Positions 11,883 through 23,302 of a stretch of 64,000 bases of DNA are shown here, one piece after another. The stretch's first letter is position 1. Each line of letters starts with the position of its first letter. Source of the DNA: Pseudocercospora fijiensis CIRAD86 (Eukaryota > Ascomycota > Dothideomycetes > Mycosphaerellales > Mycosphaerellaceae); contig NW_006921541.1 of assembly GCF_000340215.1 (NCBI RefSeq), positions 739,876-803,875 of the forward strand, given 5' to 3'. Both the position numbers and the translations under genes were made by a program. A model generated the notes under the pieces. It saw only the letters and a list, made by a program, of their open reading frames with translations. It ran no database searches and was not told where the DNA came from.

Positions 11883-14455
11883 TTCCTCGTATTAACTAAG
11901 GGTATTAAGGCCGATCCTAATCGGATTAAGACTATTACTAAGTAGCTAACCCCTACTAGTATTAAAGAGCTTCAATTATTCCTCGGCTTCGCTAATTTCT
12001 ATCGTCGCTTTATTAAGAGCTATTTACGGCATATAATACCCCTAACTAAGCTTACTAAAACTAAGGCTAACCTAACTAGAGAGTTTAAATAGACTAATAG
12101 AGCACAAGCCGCTTTTAACGGTTTAAAGCAACGCTTTACTAAAGTCCCCTTATTGTACTATTTCGTGCTAAGTAGGCAAATCCGTATTAAGACTAACGCT
12201 TTATAGTTCGCTATATCCGTTATTATATTATAGTAGGCTAATAACACCTACTAGCACCTAATTGCCTTCTTCTTACAAAAGATAATCGATATAGAGCGTC
12301 GTTACGAGACCTACGAGCAAGAGCTCTTAGTAATCGTAGAAGCCTTTAAGTACTAGCGCTACTATCTCGATAGTGTATAGCATACTATTTAGGTCTATAC
12401 GGACTATAACAACCTCCGTAGGATTACGAAGGTTATAAGGGTTATAGGTCGATAGGCTAGATAGGCCGTCTACTTCGCTAGGTTTGATTTTAATATATTA
12501 TATCGGCTAGGCGTAAGCAACCCTACTAATAGCCTATCGAGGCGACCTAATTACGATAGCGGGACTTAGCAATCTATTAATTCTTTATTTCTAACCCTAT
12601 AGTATAAGATTGCTATAGCCTGTATTATTAATAAGCAAGCGTAGGATAAGCGGCTTACCGAACTCCGTAACAGCTTAAAGCATATTAATACTCTTGCTAT
12701 ATTAATAGTGCGTATTAAGGTAAGGGCTAAGGATATAGATAGGAGAAGTTATAATAACTCCCTAGTCGATATCGCTATATATAGTAATAGCGATTAAAGC
12801 ACTAATACAGTTAATCCGGCTACTAGTGCTATTAGATATATATAATGCGTACCTCGTTTAATAGCGAGGGTACTATTAAATAACCTTGCGAATAGGGATA
12901 GTTAATCGTTTATAGACGAGCTGTTACGTACTTAGTAAAGGGACGCCTTTGCTACTAAACGTATCGATAGGCTTATAAGTAGGCAAAAGACTCGAACTAG
13001 CAAGAGTAACAATTAGTCGATCGATAACAAAGGTTATTTAAAGTTTAAGGGTAGATACTATGTCCCCGCTAAATATTCGATCCGATAAGAACTTCTTAAG
13101 CGATACTATAATAGTAAGCTTGCCGGTTACTATAGTATAGAGAGGTCGTACGAGCTACTATCGCGTATATACTACTAGCTAAATAGTAAGCGGGATATAA
13201 AGGACTACGTAAACACGTATGCCGTATATTAACGAGTTAAAGTACCGAAATACTTACTATTTAGCGAGTTGTCTTTACTCCCTATTCTAAAGAAGCTATT
13301 TGTTAAGCTTATAATAGATTTTATTATAGGCCTTCCGCCTACTAAGCGTAGGGGCAGTAAGGATATATATAATGCTATCCTAGTTGTCGTAGACTAGTTT
13401 ACTAAGGGCGCTCGTTACATTCCTGCCCGAAAGGATTAGACGGCTATTAACCTAGCTAAGTCGCTATAGAATAATATCTTCTATAGCTATTAGGGGACCC
13501 CTAAGGGGATAGTCTCCGATCGAGGCTCGACATTTATATCTTACTATTAGAGTAAGATTTGCCTATAGCTAAGACTTAAGCATCGCCTATCTATAGCATT
13601 CTATCTACAAATAGATAGTTAGACCGATAGGCAGAATGCTACGCTATAGCAATACTTACGAAGCTATATTAATAAGGACCCTAATAGATAGGTCGACCTC
13701 CTATAACCGGCCGAATTTGTATATAATAATAGCGTATATTTATTAACCAAGGTTTTACTATATATAGCTATAATAGGCTAAAACGCTGCCTTACTACAAG
13801 ATCCATTTACCTCGCTCGAGGCCGAGCGTAAGGAAAGGGAAGCGCGTTAAGCCCCTAAAACACTAGCGGCTATCGAGAGGGTTTAAAAGATACAAGAAAT
13901 TCACGCTAAGATAGCTAACAAACTAGCAAAGGCCTAGGCCTATTAGAAGGCCTACTATAACAAACACTACCTTCTAATAACCTTTAAGTAAGGCGACCTA
14001 GTTATACTTAGTACGAAGAACCTCCGTATCCGCAAACACCCCTCGCCTAATAGCAAAACAAGGCCTAAACTCGTACTAAGGTACATTAGCCCTTTCCGTA
14101 TCCGAGAACCTAGGGGCACCTAGGCCTATTAACTATAGCTTCTACCTTATTACACTATCTATAATACCTTCTATATATCCCTCCTTAAGCCGTACTACCT
14201 ACGCGAAGGGGATAAAGCACCTACTAAATCCGAGGACATACTAGCTAATAGCGAAGAGCTGTAGTCTATAGAACGTATCCTAAAGCATCGGATTAGATAA
14301 GGCAAGAAGGAGTACCTCTTAAGATAGCAAGGCTATTTACCTAAATAGGACTCGTAGGAAGCTAAAGCCTCTTTTAAAGACATAACTAAGTTATTAGATA
14401 AGTATTAGACTAGTCGAGCGATCTTATAGCTACGAGGCTCCTTATCCGCCTTCTA
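11883..14455 (+). pseudogene. pol: gypsy RT end, RNase H, integrase and chromodomain relic
   Basis: Directly after the right copia LTR the RT frame continues: LTKGIKADPNRIKTI, then [17 protein letters not shown]. RNase H follows (about 12130-12500), with an ERRYETYEQELLVIVEAFKYW-like region around 12295-12355. Integrase lies at about 13080-13600 with HYNSKLAGYYS, LIIDFIIGLPP, VSDRGSTFIS and, around 13610, a TDRQNA-like block. A chromodomain-type C terminus lies at about 14270-14400 (ILKHRIR, KKEYLLR, QGYLPK). The chromodomain defines it as a chromovirus, a group thought to target heterochromatin. Many RIP stops. Confidence 0.75.
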
Positions 14456-15073
14456 ATCAAATACCGCGATTATAGCTATCGATATATCGTATAAGTCCTT
14501 ATAAAACTCTACCTTATAGATACTAATACCTAGCTCTCGATTGCGATTAAAGTTACGCCGACAACGATAGTAGTATATCGTCCGCTGCGACAACCTATCC
14601 TTATAACGAGCGCCCTCGTATTTCTTCTAGAAGTTAGTTATAAAGGGCTATACCTATTTAAACTATTTCTTCGGTATAAAGGAGCCTTAGGTTAACGGAC
14701 TAAACAGCGAATAGCGCAGTTAATAGGTTATAGAAATAGGGATAAGATAAGCTATATTAAAGAGCTAGAGTTAATAAGTATTACTAGAGTTAATAAGTAT
14801 TATAGGACACTCGTAATAACGCCTACAACACCTCCTATTATATAGAAAATAGGCCCTATACTATTGGGTTTCGACGACATAAAGTTAAGGACCCTAGCGT
14901 CTACGGAATGCCTGTTTTGGCTAGCAATATGAACACTTCTCAGATCCGGTTATCTACGAAGGAATGCCTCGGAAATTATATATGGGGCTGATCGGCCGGG
15001 CACTAAAATCTTCTAACAACTGCTTATAATTCCAGCAATCGCCAGACCGCCTGCAGGACCATCAGGATTCATG
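14456..15073. other. Repeat-to-unique transition, no gene
   Basis: TA-rich, RIP-like sequence runs to about 14930 and probably includes the 3' non-coding part or LTR of the gypsy element, though no matching 5' copy was found. From about 14935 normal composition resumes. The last 140 bases are the 3' flank of the HNH-type gene on the minus strand. Confidence 0.4.
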
Positions 15074-15900
15074 CTACCTTGCCTTCCATCGGACGCGACC
15101 CACCCACAAGGCCCACCGCTGCACATCCTCCCGCTCTACCAGCAACTCGACGCTATAGAGCTCCTTCGCTAGCATCTCGTTTGATGCGATCTTATGTACG
15201 AACGAATGACACGCTCGACATAGCCACGCTACTTTCTGCAGCTCCCATTCCTTGTGCCAACCACGCTTGACAGCTTTGGCATGCACAGCCCTTGGTATGA
15301 GATGATGGTACGTCAGCGGAAGATGGCCTCGGTCACAGATCTCGCAGGCCTCTGGACGGGATGCCATCACAGCTGGAGTATGCTCTGGCGGTGCAGCAAT
15401 CATTGCCGTTACGTAGGCCGTGAGAGCTGGTTCCAAGAACTTCTCCAAATCAATCTCATCCTGGAGCAGCCCGTACGAAGTCAATGAATCTGCAATGGTG
15501 AGAGGCAATGGCTTTGCCAAGTTTTCCAATAAGGATGTGTCTATCGGCAATGTGTAGCGGTCTGCTAGATCGGAGTCCTCTTGCACTGCAGCATATGACA
15601 ACGTTCGCAGCTCGGCTGGTAGAGCGAGGAAGATCTCCTCTGCGAGATACTATGCCTCTTCAGTGGATATCTAGTAGGCGAATGAAAGGCTCTCACCTCT
15701 ATGAAGTCCGCCAAATCCGCCGTGTCATTGCTCCCATATTCATTCCCCGCTGCGACTGCTCGTACCGGCTTTATCTCGTTCCTTCTCCCCTTCACCTTCT
15801 TTGATGCTTTGCCACTTTCCGGGGCAAGTCTTGAAATTATAGTCGTCGACAAGCAGTCTTTGAAAATCTCAAAGTTTTGGATCTCGCTCGAAGGGATCAT
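15074..15900 (-). CDS. HNH nuclease-like protein, two exons
   Basis: Exons 15900-15697 and 15649-15074 are joined by a 47-bp GTGAGA...ATAG intron in phase 0, giving 259 residues. The first in-frame ATG is at 15900. The C-terminal half carries an HNH-type zinc/nuclease centre: C170-x2-C173, a YHHLIPR motif (H183, H184), then LCRAC-H (C212, C215, H216) and H220. This is the CxxC-HH-CxxCH pattern of the HNH superfamily; the lysine-rich first 50 residues could be a nuclear signal. Fungal proteins of this shape are uncharacterised; a DNA-cleaving role is inference from the motif. The stop lies about 140 bp from the RIP-mutated gypsy block, yet the gene shows no premature stops. Confidence 0.8.
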
Positions 15901-16895
15901 GAGTCTGTGAAGCTTCAATCTCTCTATTGACGATGAAAATGTCTGTGTTCAGAAGTGATGAAGTTCCGAGAAGCTCAATTGATCGTCATTAATCCTGGTC
16001 TACTGTCGCGTGGCATGGTTGTCGATCTCCCGCCAGCTGGAGGCCTCACTTCAACATCAGCATGCCATGCCAAGCTCTCACGACGCCAAATCCTCTTTTG
16101 CATCTCTATATACGCTCCTCATCAACATTGCTTCTTTCTGACTACGCAACGAGATCTCTACACCCGCGATGATGCTAATGCTATGTTCCCTCTCCGCGGG
16201 CCTTGCCTACCTCTTTCCCGATCCGACCAGTTTTGCACTGCCACCAAGCCATCGATCTCGTCCGACGCGTCGAAGAGCATGGAATATCGCGAAATAGCTT
16301 GATGGTAGACTTCACATATGACATAGCGGGCTTCCTCGTAATGCTGGGAATAGAATACCAGCTGGTGTGGTCCTGCAAGAGAGGACTCGTCTGGAAAAAT
16401 GACATGGCTCAAAGAGTGCGACGAAGCTTCTCGGGTTCATGCTGACACAAAGAACGGTCTTTATAAATTGCGGTCAGGAAAATTCCAGATGGCGGTACGT
16501 TTACGGTGTGCGAACGACAGGATAAGCGCGACCTATACTCCCCTCGTCCCTCGGGTTCCGGTCGCTACGTCCTTAGAAGGATAGAACTCCAGGGGGTCGC
16601 CGACGAGGGCTCCGCAACCGACACCCGTCCGCTATGCAGGCGGCGTGTCATCGTACCTCCTCTACAACCACCCTTCTAGGCCGCGAGGGGGCCCTCGATT
16701 GCTACGAGTGCCGACTTTGTTTGGAGAGAGTAGGCTTGGCATGTGGAACCGCCATTCAGAAGTTCCGTGACCGCCATGTATCAAAACCGCAAAATTGTGC
16801 TAGAGTGCTTTACTCTTTAACAATACCGCTTTATTCGAGCCTTTTCAGTGGCGTTGCTTTAGTGTCTTCGAGACACATCGACACAAGTTACGCAA
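15901..16895. other. Intergenic, no gene recognised
   Basis: About 1 kb of mixed composition with only short overlapping frames. A minus-strand frame of about 84 codons ending near 16158 could be a remnant linked to the F-box-like fragment upstream, but I see no family motif in it. A GC-rich stretch (about 16530-16720) stands out slightly without recognisable content. Confidence 0.35.
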
Positions 16896-17108
16896 TCACG
16901 CGGTTGTCCTCACATGCAGCTTCTTGGTAGTCGAAACCAGGTTGTAGATGCGGTTACGGATCTCAGGTGGGAGATCGAGGAATCTGAAGTTGGTCGCCGC
17001 GCAAGTCGTGAGCTATCTGAATGGTGCAACAATGCCATTCTTCCATTCATCCACATGCCCTTGGCATATCTTCCAAACGTACAGCCTAGGTAGTCTAAAG
17101 TCGGCCAT
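16896..17108 (-). pseudogene. F-box-like/2EXR-type protein relic
   Basis: From the minus-strand ATG at 17108 a 71-codon frame runs to TGA at 16896-16898 and is broken by one internal TAG at codon 32. The second half contains FRFLDLPPEIRNRIYNLV, the hallmark opening of the large fungal F-box-like (2EXR/DUF7730-type) family, normally followed by 200 or more residues. Here little follows. The internal TAG might instead be a 3' splice site (CAGATAG) with an intron upstream, and CAT-GTGAGG after the motif could be a donor, so a spliced gene is not excluded. No downstream exon was found. Confidence 0.5.
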
Positions 17109-17379
17109 GCCGTCAGATTCTCGGATCGCGTACTGAGCGATGGTCATTGTTCATGTGAAAGGAGAGGAGAAAGAAGGAAGGCAGGCATTGTCTGGGCGGA
17201 CGAAAAGTGGGTCCAGGGATGGCTCGGGCCGACGTATTTCCGAGATCGAGGGCGAACATTCTTTCCTTCTTTCCACTCACTTTTCCGTCTCGTTCATGCA
17301 GCATATACACTGAAACATCACCTTGGAACAGCAAGACACGAGCGCTACGGGCGGTCGAGAATTACCCAAAACGCGAAAT

Positions 17380-19293
17380 ATGGATGCGCAGATCCCAGAT
17401 GACGGCTTGAAGTGGTTTGGCGAAGGCTTCGATGGCTTTCCGAGGCGCCTCCCAGACGATTGCGTGGAGTGTATCATTCACGTCATCGACCAGAAATTGA
17501 ACAGCTCCTCAGCGATACGAGCAAGGCTTACCGAAATCCTTCGCGCAGCAAACGATTTGAAGAAGAGGCACCTCCGAGATTATATCTGGCAGCGGCAGCA
17601 TTTTAACCTCAACCTCCTTCCAAGACCAGATCTCGCCAGGTCCGATATTTCGCAGGCGTCAAAAGCCACACCGTTTCTCAAGGGCAGGACGGACTTTGGC
17701 GACTCGGTTGCTGATGAGTGGCTCATTGTTTGGCTTCTGCGGGAGCTCAGCTCACAGTTTCCCAATGCCTGGATCCGAGTTTACGACACAGATGGCGAGT
17801 TCCTCCTCATAGAAGCTGCGAATGCGCTACCGAAGTGGCTGAATCCAGAAATTGCTGAGAACCGCGTCTGGATGAATGCAGGTCATCTCAAGATAATTCC
17901 ACTGGAAAATGGCTTGACATCGCAAAACCTGACTTTGCAAGACGCCCTCAACATAATCCGCCAAACCCCGGACAAGCTTTTGATTGAAAGCGCTGTAGAG
18001 CAGGAAGCTTTTCACAGACTACGGGAGTATCCTTACGCTATCTCTTCTTCTCTGCACAACGGTCTCATCACAATTCCTAGAAGACTTGCGTACCTTCTGC
18101 ACCGCAATCCTGCCTATATCTCTCCTGCTATTGAAGCGTTCTACCTGCGTGATCCGATCAGTCTAAAGCCACTGAGCACGAAAGATACAGCCACGCTAGT
18201 CTTTGCACCAGAAGACTTCGTCACAGTCAGTCTCAAGTTCACCAAAGTCGGCTTCGCTCAGTTGCGGAGTCAAATTTTCGATGCTCCTCCAGCATGGACG
18301 GGCATCATTCCAAGGCTTCAGGACGAGAAGGTGATGGTGGGCATGAAGCTTGCATGCGGCTTTGAGATACTGCTATCCGATCCTCAGAATCAAGACAATA
18401 GAGAAGTGCGCGAGATGAAGCTGCTGTTGGAGGATATCGAAAGCGGCGAGGAAGTCCTGCCAGACGATGCTGAAATCTCATCTTGGCCGAAGACTGAGGG
18501 CGATGAGAAATGGCTTGACATTGATTACAACGACTTCGAGAAGGAACTTTCGGGAAAAGCAGCATCTGGTCAGCAGACAACTAAGGATGGCTTTGGAGAT
18601 AAGGGTGCACAGGAAAATCTGCGTAAGATGGTGTCACGCTTCGAAGACTTCATGAAAGACGACGAAGCTGGCGTGGATGGTATTGACGACATCAGCGGTA
18701 GCGAGGACGGGGACTCAGAAGATGACCTAAAAGCGGAGAAGTCGGATATTGATGACGTGGATTTCGAGAACGCCATGCGTGAGACACAAGCCATGCCGAA
18801 AGAGCAGCTTGAACAGAGCGGTCTTCTTGCAGAAGCTCGCGTATTAGCGCTACAAGATGCCGAAGATGCAAGCGATCTCGAGGAAGATGAAGAAATCCGC
18901 GAAATCCTGCGAGCACTGGGAGAAGAGCTCCAAGGTCATGGCGCACTCGATCTGAGCAATGGAAGGATCAAGAAAGTCGAGAATAATGACAAAGGCAAGG
19001 GCAAAGCGCTGGACACCTTCTCATCAGCCACCGACAGACCCTTCTTCGGTCCCCCTCGACCGGCCAACATGGTTGCGGAGAAGAATGTGAGCTTTGCAGA
19101 GGATGATGCAGAAGAAATCGGACCTGGCGACGAAGAATTGATCTATGATTACGAAGACTATAATGATGTGGATTTGGGTCTTGCGGAGAATATGCTTGAG
19201 AGCTTCAAGGGCCAGGCTGGTATGAGTGGACCTGCGGGAAACTTAATGAGGTCGCTTGGTGTCAACATGCCAAGGGATGAAGATGGCGATTAG
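17380..19293 (+). CDS. Ecdysoneless/SGT1 family protein
   Basis: A single exon of 637 residues with first ATG at 17380; the frame is open a little further upstream but without ATG. Family marks are DEWLIVWLLRELS (near residue 118), the signature DGEFLLIEAANALPKWLNPE followed by NRVW and LKIIPLE (about 145-190), and a long acidic C terminus with repeated D/E runs ending with an YDYEDYNDVD stretch. Ecdysoneless homologues act in cell-cycle control and, in animals, bind the spliceosomal protein PRPF8 and the R2TP complex; the yeast-complementing human member was called hSGT1, unrelated to the HSP90 co-chaperone Sgt1. Length is usual for the family. Its promoter lies next to the F-box relic; the tannase gene is convergent, 151 bp downstream. 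Confidence 0.9.
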   Translation: MDAQIPDDGLKWFGEGFDGFPRRLPDDCVECIIHVIDQKLNSSSAIRARLTEILRAANDLKKRHLRDYIWQRQHFNLNLLPRPDLARSDISQASKATPFLKGRTDFGDSVADEWLIVWLLRELSSQFPNAWIRVYDTDGEFLLIEAANALPKWLNPEIAENRVWMNAGHLKIIPLENGLTSQNLTLQDALNIIRQTPDKLLIESAVEQEAFHRLREYPYAISSSLHNGLITIPRRLAYLLHRNPAYISPAIEAFYLRDPISLKPLSTKDTATLVFAPEDFVTVSLKFTKVGFAQLRSQIFDAPPAWTGIIPRLQDEKVMVGMKLACGFEILLSDPQNQDNREVREMKLLLEDIESGEEVLPDDAEISSWPKTEGDEKWLDIDYNDFEKELSGKAASGQQTTKDGFGDKGAQENLRKMVSRFEDFMKDDEAGVDGIDDISGSEDGDSEDDLKAEKSDIDDVDFENAMRETQAMPKEQLEQSGLLAEARVLALQDAEDASDLEEDEEIREILRALGEELQGHGALDLSNGRIKKVENNDKGKGKALDTFSSATDRPFFGPPRPANMVAEKNVSFAEDDAEEIGPGDEELIYDYEDYNDVDLGLAENMLESFKGQAGMSGPAGNLMRSLGVNMPRDEDGD

Positions 19294-19444
19294 AAAACCA
19301 GGGAAAGCATGACATCTTTACAGCATCGTATACTTTTACGATAGCTTCTCTCCGTCCTACAATCTACAATCCTCTAGCTACCCAAACCACCTTTCTCATC
19401 ATCAAACCGCCCATCAACCTAGCCACTCGATGTCCTTCCCACCC

Positions 19445-21300
19445 TCACAACTCATCCCGTCCCCCCTGATCCAACCCCCCAAAATCCTCCTCACACCTAA
19501 ACGAACCCGCAAACATCACATCCCCACCTTTGTACACCGCATGTTTCGGATACCTACAAATCGGCCTCGTAAAATTCCTAAAACTCTCCATAGGCGCACC
19601 AGGCATCGGCAAACTCTGCCCATCGAGAAATTCCGGCGCCACGCCTCCCTCAACCCAATGCACCAAAGAATTCATCGCCAAAATGGGCATAGCCCCCCGC
19701 CCACCGAAACAGTGCGCCACCCCGGGCGCTTCAAAGTGTCGAAAAAAAGAATCGATATCTGGGACTTCGGCTTTGACGCGTTCGTAGTAATCTTTCGTTC
19801 CACCTGGAGGGATGAGTTGGTCGGTTAAACCATGCCAGGTCAAGAGTTTCCCACCGGAGTCTTTGAATTCGTGGAGATCTGGATCTGCGGAGTCGATGAG
19901 GGAATGGTATTCTTGGCGAGAGATTTTCAGGAGTTGGTCGAAACCTGCTTCGTCGATGGTGGTGATGTCGTAGGTTTGGTCTTTTATTAGCCAGGTTTTG
20001 AGGTAGTCGGCGGAAATGGGGAAGGGGGCGCTTTTGCAGTTTTTGTTGGTTTTGTCGCATTTTGTGTTGGCGAGGCCGGTGAAGAGGGGTTCGTAGCCCA
20101 TCAGTTGGACTTCCGGGTTGAGACCGTACCAGATTGGTTTTCCTTTGCGGATGGGACCTGTCCAGACTGCTTGGGCGATTTCTGCGGCGTTTTTGGAGAT
20201 TTTGCGTTGTTCTTTGCCGCAGGTGAATTTTTTGCCGATTACGGAGCTTGCTTGGAAGTTGCAGAGGTCGGGGGCAGAGATGATGTTGTCTTCGATGCCG
20301 TCGAGTTTGTCACAGGCTTGCACCGCTGCGGCTGTGATTGCATTGAATTCGCAAGGTGGTGGGACGTAATTGAGTTCGTGCATCTTGACATGAGCATAAT
20401 GCTCGGTAACTAAGAAAGTGACCCAATTGATCGCTGGAGCAGCTGCTAGGATGCCATCATAAAGCTTCGGATATCGCTGTGCAAGGACAAGGCCTTGTCG
20501 GCCACCTGAAGTATGTAGCAGTCAGCAATCATGTCCAGCATCAAACTACGGACGTCACCTACCAGTACTGCATCCATTCCAGTACGCTCTCGTAATCGTC
20601 TTGTCGTAGTAATGCTCGGTGATAGCTTTCGAAATCTGCGTCATTTCATCCAGAGATCTATAACCGAAGTTCTGAAGCAGATGCAAGTTCACATTTCCAG
20701 GACTGATCAGACCCCATTCCGACGAGTTCAAAGAGCGAAATCCGAAATCGCCAAAGAAAGTATGCCCAGAATCCGTGTTTGCACTCGCAAAACCTATTGA
20801 TACTCCCGCAGCCAGAGCACCCTCGTTACCAGCGCACTATACGTACACGTTCAGCGTCTCAGTTTGCAGGTTGCATTTTTGATTGATTGGACTTACCCAA
20901 CCACCACCACCCTGACCCAAAAATCTGCCAGACCACTCCGTCTCCTCCAAAGGAAGCCATACATTGATACGTATACTATCACCGAGTCCTTTCATTGTCA
21001 TCAGCACATTCACCCCTCTTCTTGTGTGCAAAGTTCAAACATACCGGGATGCGTATACACGACCGTCACATTACAGAAATCAATAGGCCTGATCTCCGCC
21101 GGCAAAGCAGGTATCGCAGGCGTGACAAGCTCATATTGATTCCATTGCTTCACTTCTTCAGCGTAGATATCCACAATCTTGACTCCTCGCGCATCCGGCA
21201 AGGTTTTTTTGAAGTTCTCGACTGTGCAGCCGGTTGTTTCTGCGTAAGTGCTGGCTGCTAGAAATAGTATGGGGAGAGTACGCCGCATGGTGGCATTCAT
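19445..21300 (-). CDS. Tannase/feruloyl esterase, secreted, four exons
   Basis: Exons 21300-21045, 20988-20897, 20836-20563 and 20505-19445, with introns of 56, 60 and 57 bp whose phases all close, give 560 residues. A signal peptide is present (MRRTLPILFLAASTYAET, starting at M1 or M5). The family core is visible: VVYTHPG, NVWLPL, GRFLGQGGGGW, the nucleophile motif GCSTGGRQG (Ser206, split by intron 3), HGLTDQLIPP (Asp436) and GVAHCFGG (His472), plus paired cysteines. These enzymes cut ester bonds of gallate or ferulate in plant polymers outside the cell. Substrate cannot be told from sequence. The last exon shows a sharp switch in strand composition near 19740 (see findings). Confidence 0.93.
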
Positions 21301-21742
21301 GAAGGGTGTTGAGAATTGGGTGGAATTGTAAAGATAGCAAGAGATATACGTAGTTATTGCTGGAGAGGAGGTGTGGTCAGCCTACCTTGACCCAAGCTCC
21401 TGGATCTGCGAACTCTAGTTCTATGATATCGCAGCGGGGAAGATGGAATAACTAGGCCGGCCATGGTTCCAGGGTGAGTTAAATAGGCGATATCGTTTTG
21501 GGAGCGACTTCTGCTCTTGGAATCCAACTGTTGCAATATTTACCTCCGAGGATCTCATGAAAGTGTGCTTCCAGGTAAGTTAGACATGTTTGCAAAGATG
21601 AAGTTGCTACGAGTGCTTGAAAGTATCGGATGTTCGGGAGAGTCAGGGGAAAGCTCGGGGCATACGGTATTCTATCATTCATCAAGGCGAATTCCAAACA
21701 AAATGCTCAATCTTTCCACATGGCCATAAAAATTCCCGTCTA
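21301..21742. other. Intergenic between tandem esterase genes
   Basis: Holds the promoter of the tannase gene and the 3' flank of the carboxylesterase gene, both on the minus strand. No gene or conserved site was recognised. Confidence 0.4.
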
Positions 21743-23302
21743 TCAACTATAATCATCACATTCCCCCTCAATCCCAGCAACACTAACATTCCTCACAGCA
21801 ACCCCATCCCCAAAATCCCTCACACTACCTTCACCCAAGTCGTCATAAGACTTCCAATCTTCCCGCTCCAACCCACGGCCCGGATCTCTCGCAAACGCAA
21901 CCCAAGCATCCTGCATAGCATGACTGGTCTCGTACTGTAATTTCGTACTGTTCCCGCGAAAGTTGGGATGCGTGCCGAAAAGCATCGAAATCTCCGCACC
22001 GTGGTACGCGCCCATCCAAGGCTTTGGGGAAAGATTGGTGAAGTTGCCGGAGTAGAGAAATCGATATGTGAGCAGGTTGGACTTTTGTCTGGCCTTGATG
22101 ATGGCTGTGATAGGACAGAAGAATGCTGTGAGTAGCATCTCGTGAGCTGCGGTTTGGTTGGCGCCGTTGAGGTCGTAAGCGATGTTTCCGATTCCTTCAT
22201 TTTTGTTCGTTCCGATGATGGTGGGCTATGAAGAGGAAGATCAGGTTTTGGAGAAGAAGAGAATGACTTGATCAAGACTCACGATCTTAGCGATTTTTCC
22301 AGAAAGAATTCGCTCAGACCTATTGGCAAAGACAACTTTGTCATCTACTGTAGGGTAGAACAGAGCGGCCGAATTACCCGGTTCTGGGAGGGCGTTTGCA
22401 ATATCCATCGCGGGCACTTTACGCATACAAGCAAGCTGGTCTTCACCATGGCAGCCAAGATTTGCAGCGACACCAGAAAAGTTCATGCCGGTCCTGTCAC
22501 CCCAAGTCGCGATTATTGGCGGATTCGAAGCTTGGATAACACCTTTGGCAATAGGATCCTTCGGCCAAGCATATGTATGAGCATCCACAGATCCTGCTCC
22601 AGCAGATTCACCCCATAGAGTGATTCGCGAGGGATCACCGCCAAATGCTGCAATGTTATCCCTCACCCACTCCACAGCGAGACGTTGGTCCAGGTACCCG
22701 AGATTCCAGTCTTTGAGGGCTCTCACTCCGCCTGGGAAGCCAAAGATGTTGAGTCTGTACTTGATCTTGACCACGATATGGGTCGGAGTTCGATCAATCC
22801 ATTGCGTTGGAATCTGTCCCAAGGATTCGCCACCTCCTTGCCATCCGCCGCCGTGAACCCAGATCAAAACTGGCAGGGACTCACTCTTGGTCCTGTTGAC
22901 GGAGGGCGCATATACAGACAAGGTCAGACAATCTTCAGACACGCCTATTTCTTCTAGAAATTCTTGGTTCTTGGGGTCCGCGAGCTCCTGGTTGTAGATG
23001 GTCGGAGCATCTCCAGCTACCTGCATACATTGCGGAGTGTATTCTGTCGCTGCGATGCGAGCATCTGGCTGCCATAAGGGCTCCGGAGCAGCCCATCTCA
23101 AATCTCCGAGCGGCGGCTGAGCGTATGGGATGCCTAAGAACTGCCGTACGCTTGGGTATGTGTCTCCGATCTTGCCGTGCATTCGTCCAGATGTAGTCGA
23201 CACGGTCAATTGGTCGCCAAAGCTATGGGCCTGCTCTTGATATCCAAACACCCAGACTTCACCGAATGCCAGTGCAGTAGAAATCGATTCTTTTACCCTC
23301 AT
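21743..23302 (-). CDS. Type-B carboxylesterase/lipase, two exons
   Basis: Exons 23302-22283 and 22225-21743 with a 57-bp GTGAGT...ATAG intron in phase 0 give 500 residues. Landmarks: GRMHG and FLGIPYAQPPLGDLRW near the N terminus, EDCLTLSVYAP, oxyanion hole HGGGWQGG (about 150-157), nucleophile elbow GESAGAGS (Ser233), TNKNEG (Glu350) and YHGAEISMLFG (His415). This is the alpha/beta-hydrolase triad of the COesterase family, which includes fungal lipases and esterases. The N terminus (MRVKESISTALAF) is a weak signal peptide, so the start may lie in an undetected upstream exon. It sits head-to-tail with the tannase gene; joint action on plant esters is inference. Confidence 0.92.

Larger units (their letters stand above)
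3700..14930 (+). mobile_element. Ty3/gypsy chromovirus relic (interrupted)
   Basis: About 6 kb of gypsy sequence once the nested copia element (6561-11882) is removed. Domain order on the plus strand is gag with a CCHC-like knuckle, protease, reverse transcriptase, RNase H, integrase and chromodomain, which is the order of chromoviruses. Nearly every in-frame stop is TAG or TAA at expected Gln or Trp codons, the mark of RIP. I could not match 5' and 3' LTRs by eye; a TGTTAGGAC word at 3421 is a possible 5' LTR start. The right edge is near 14930, where composition returns to normal. Confidence 0.75.
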
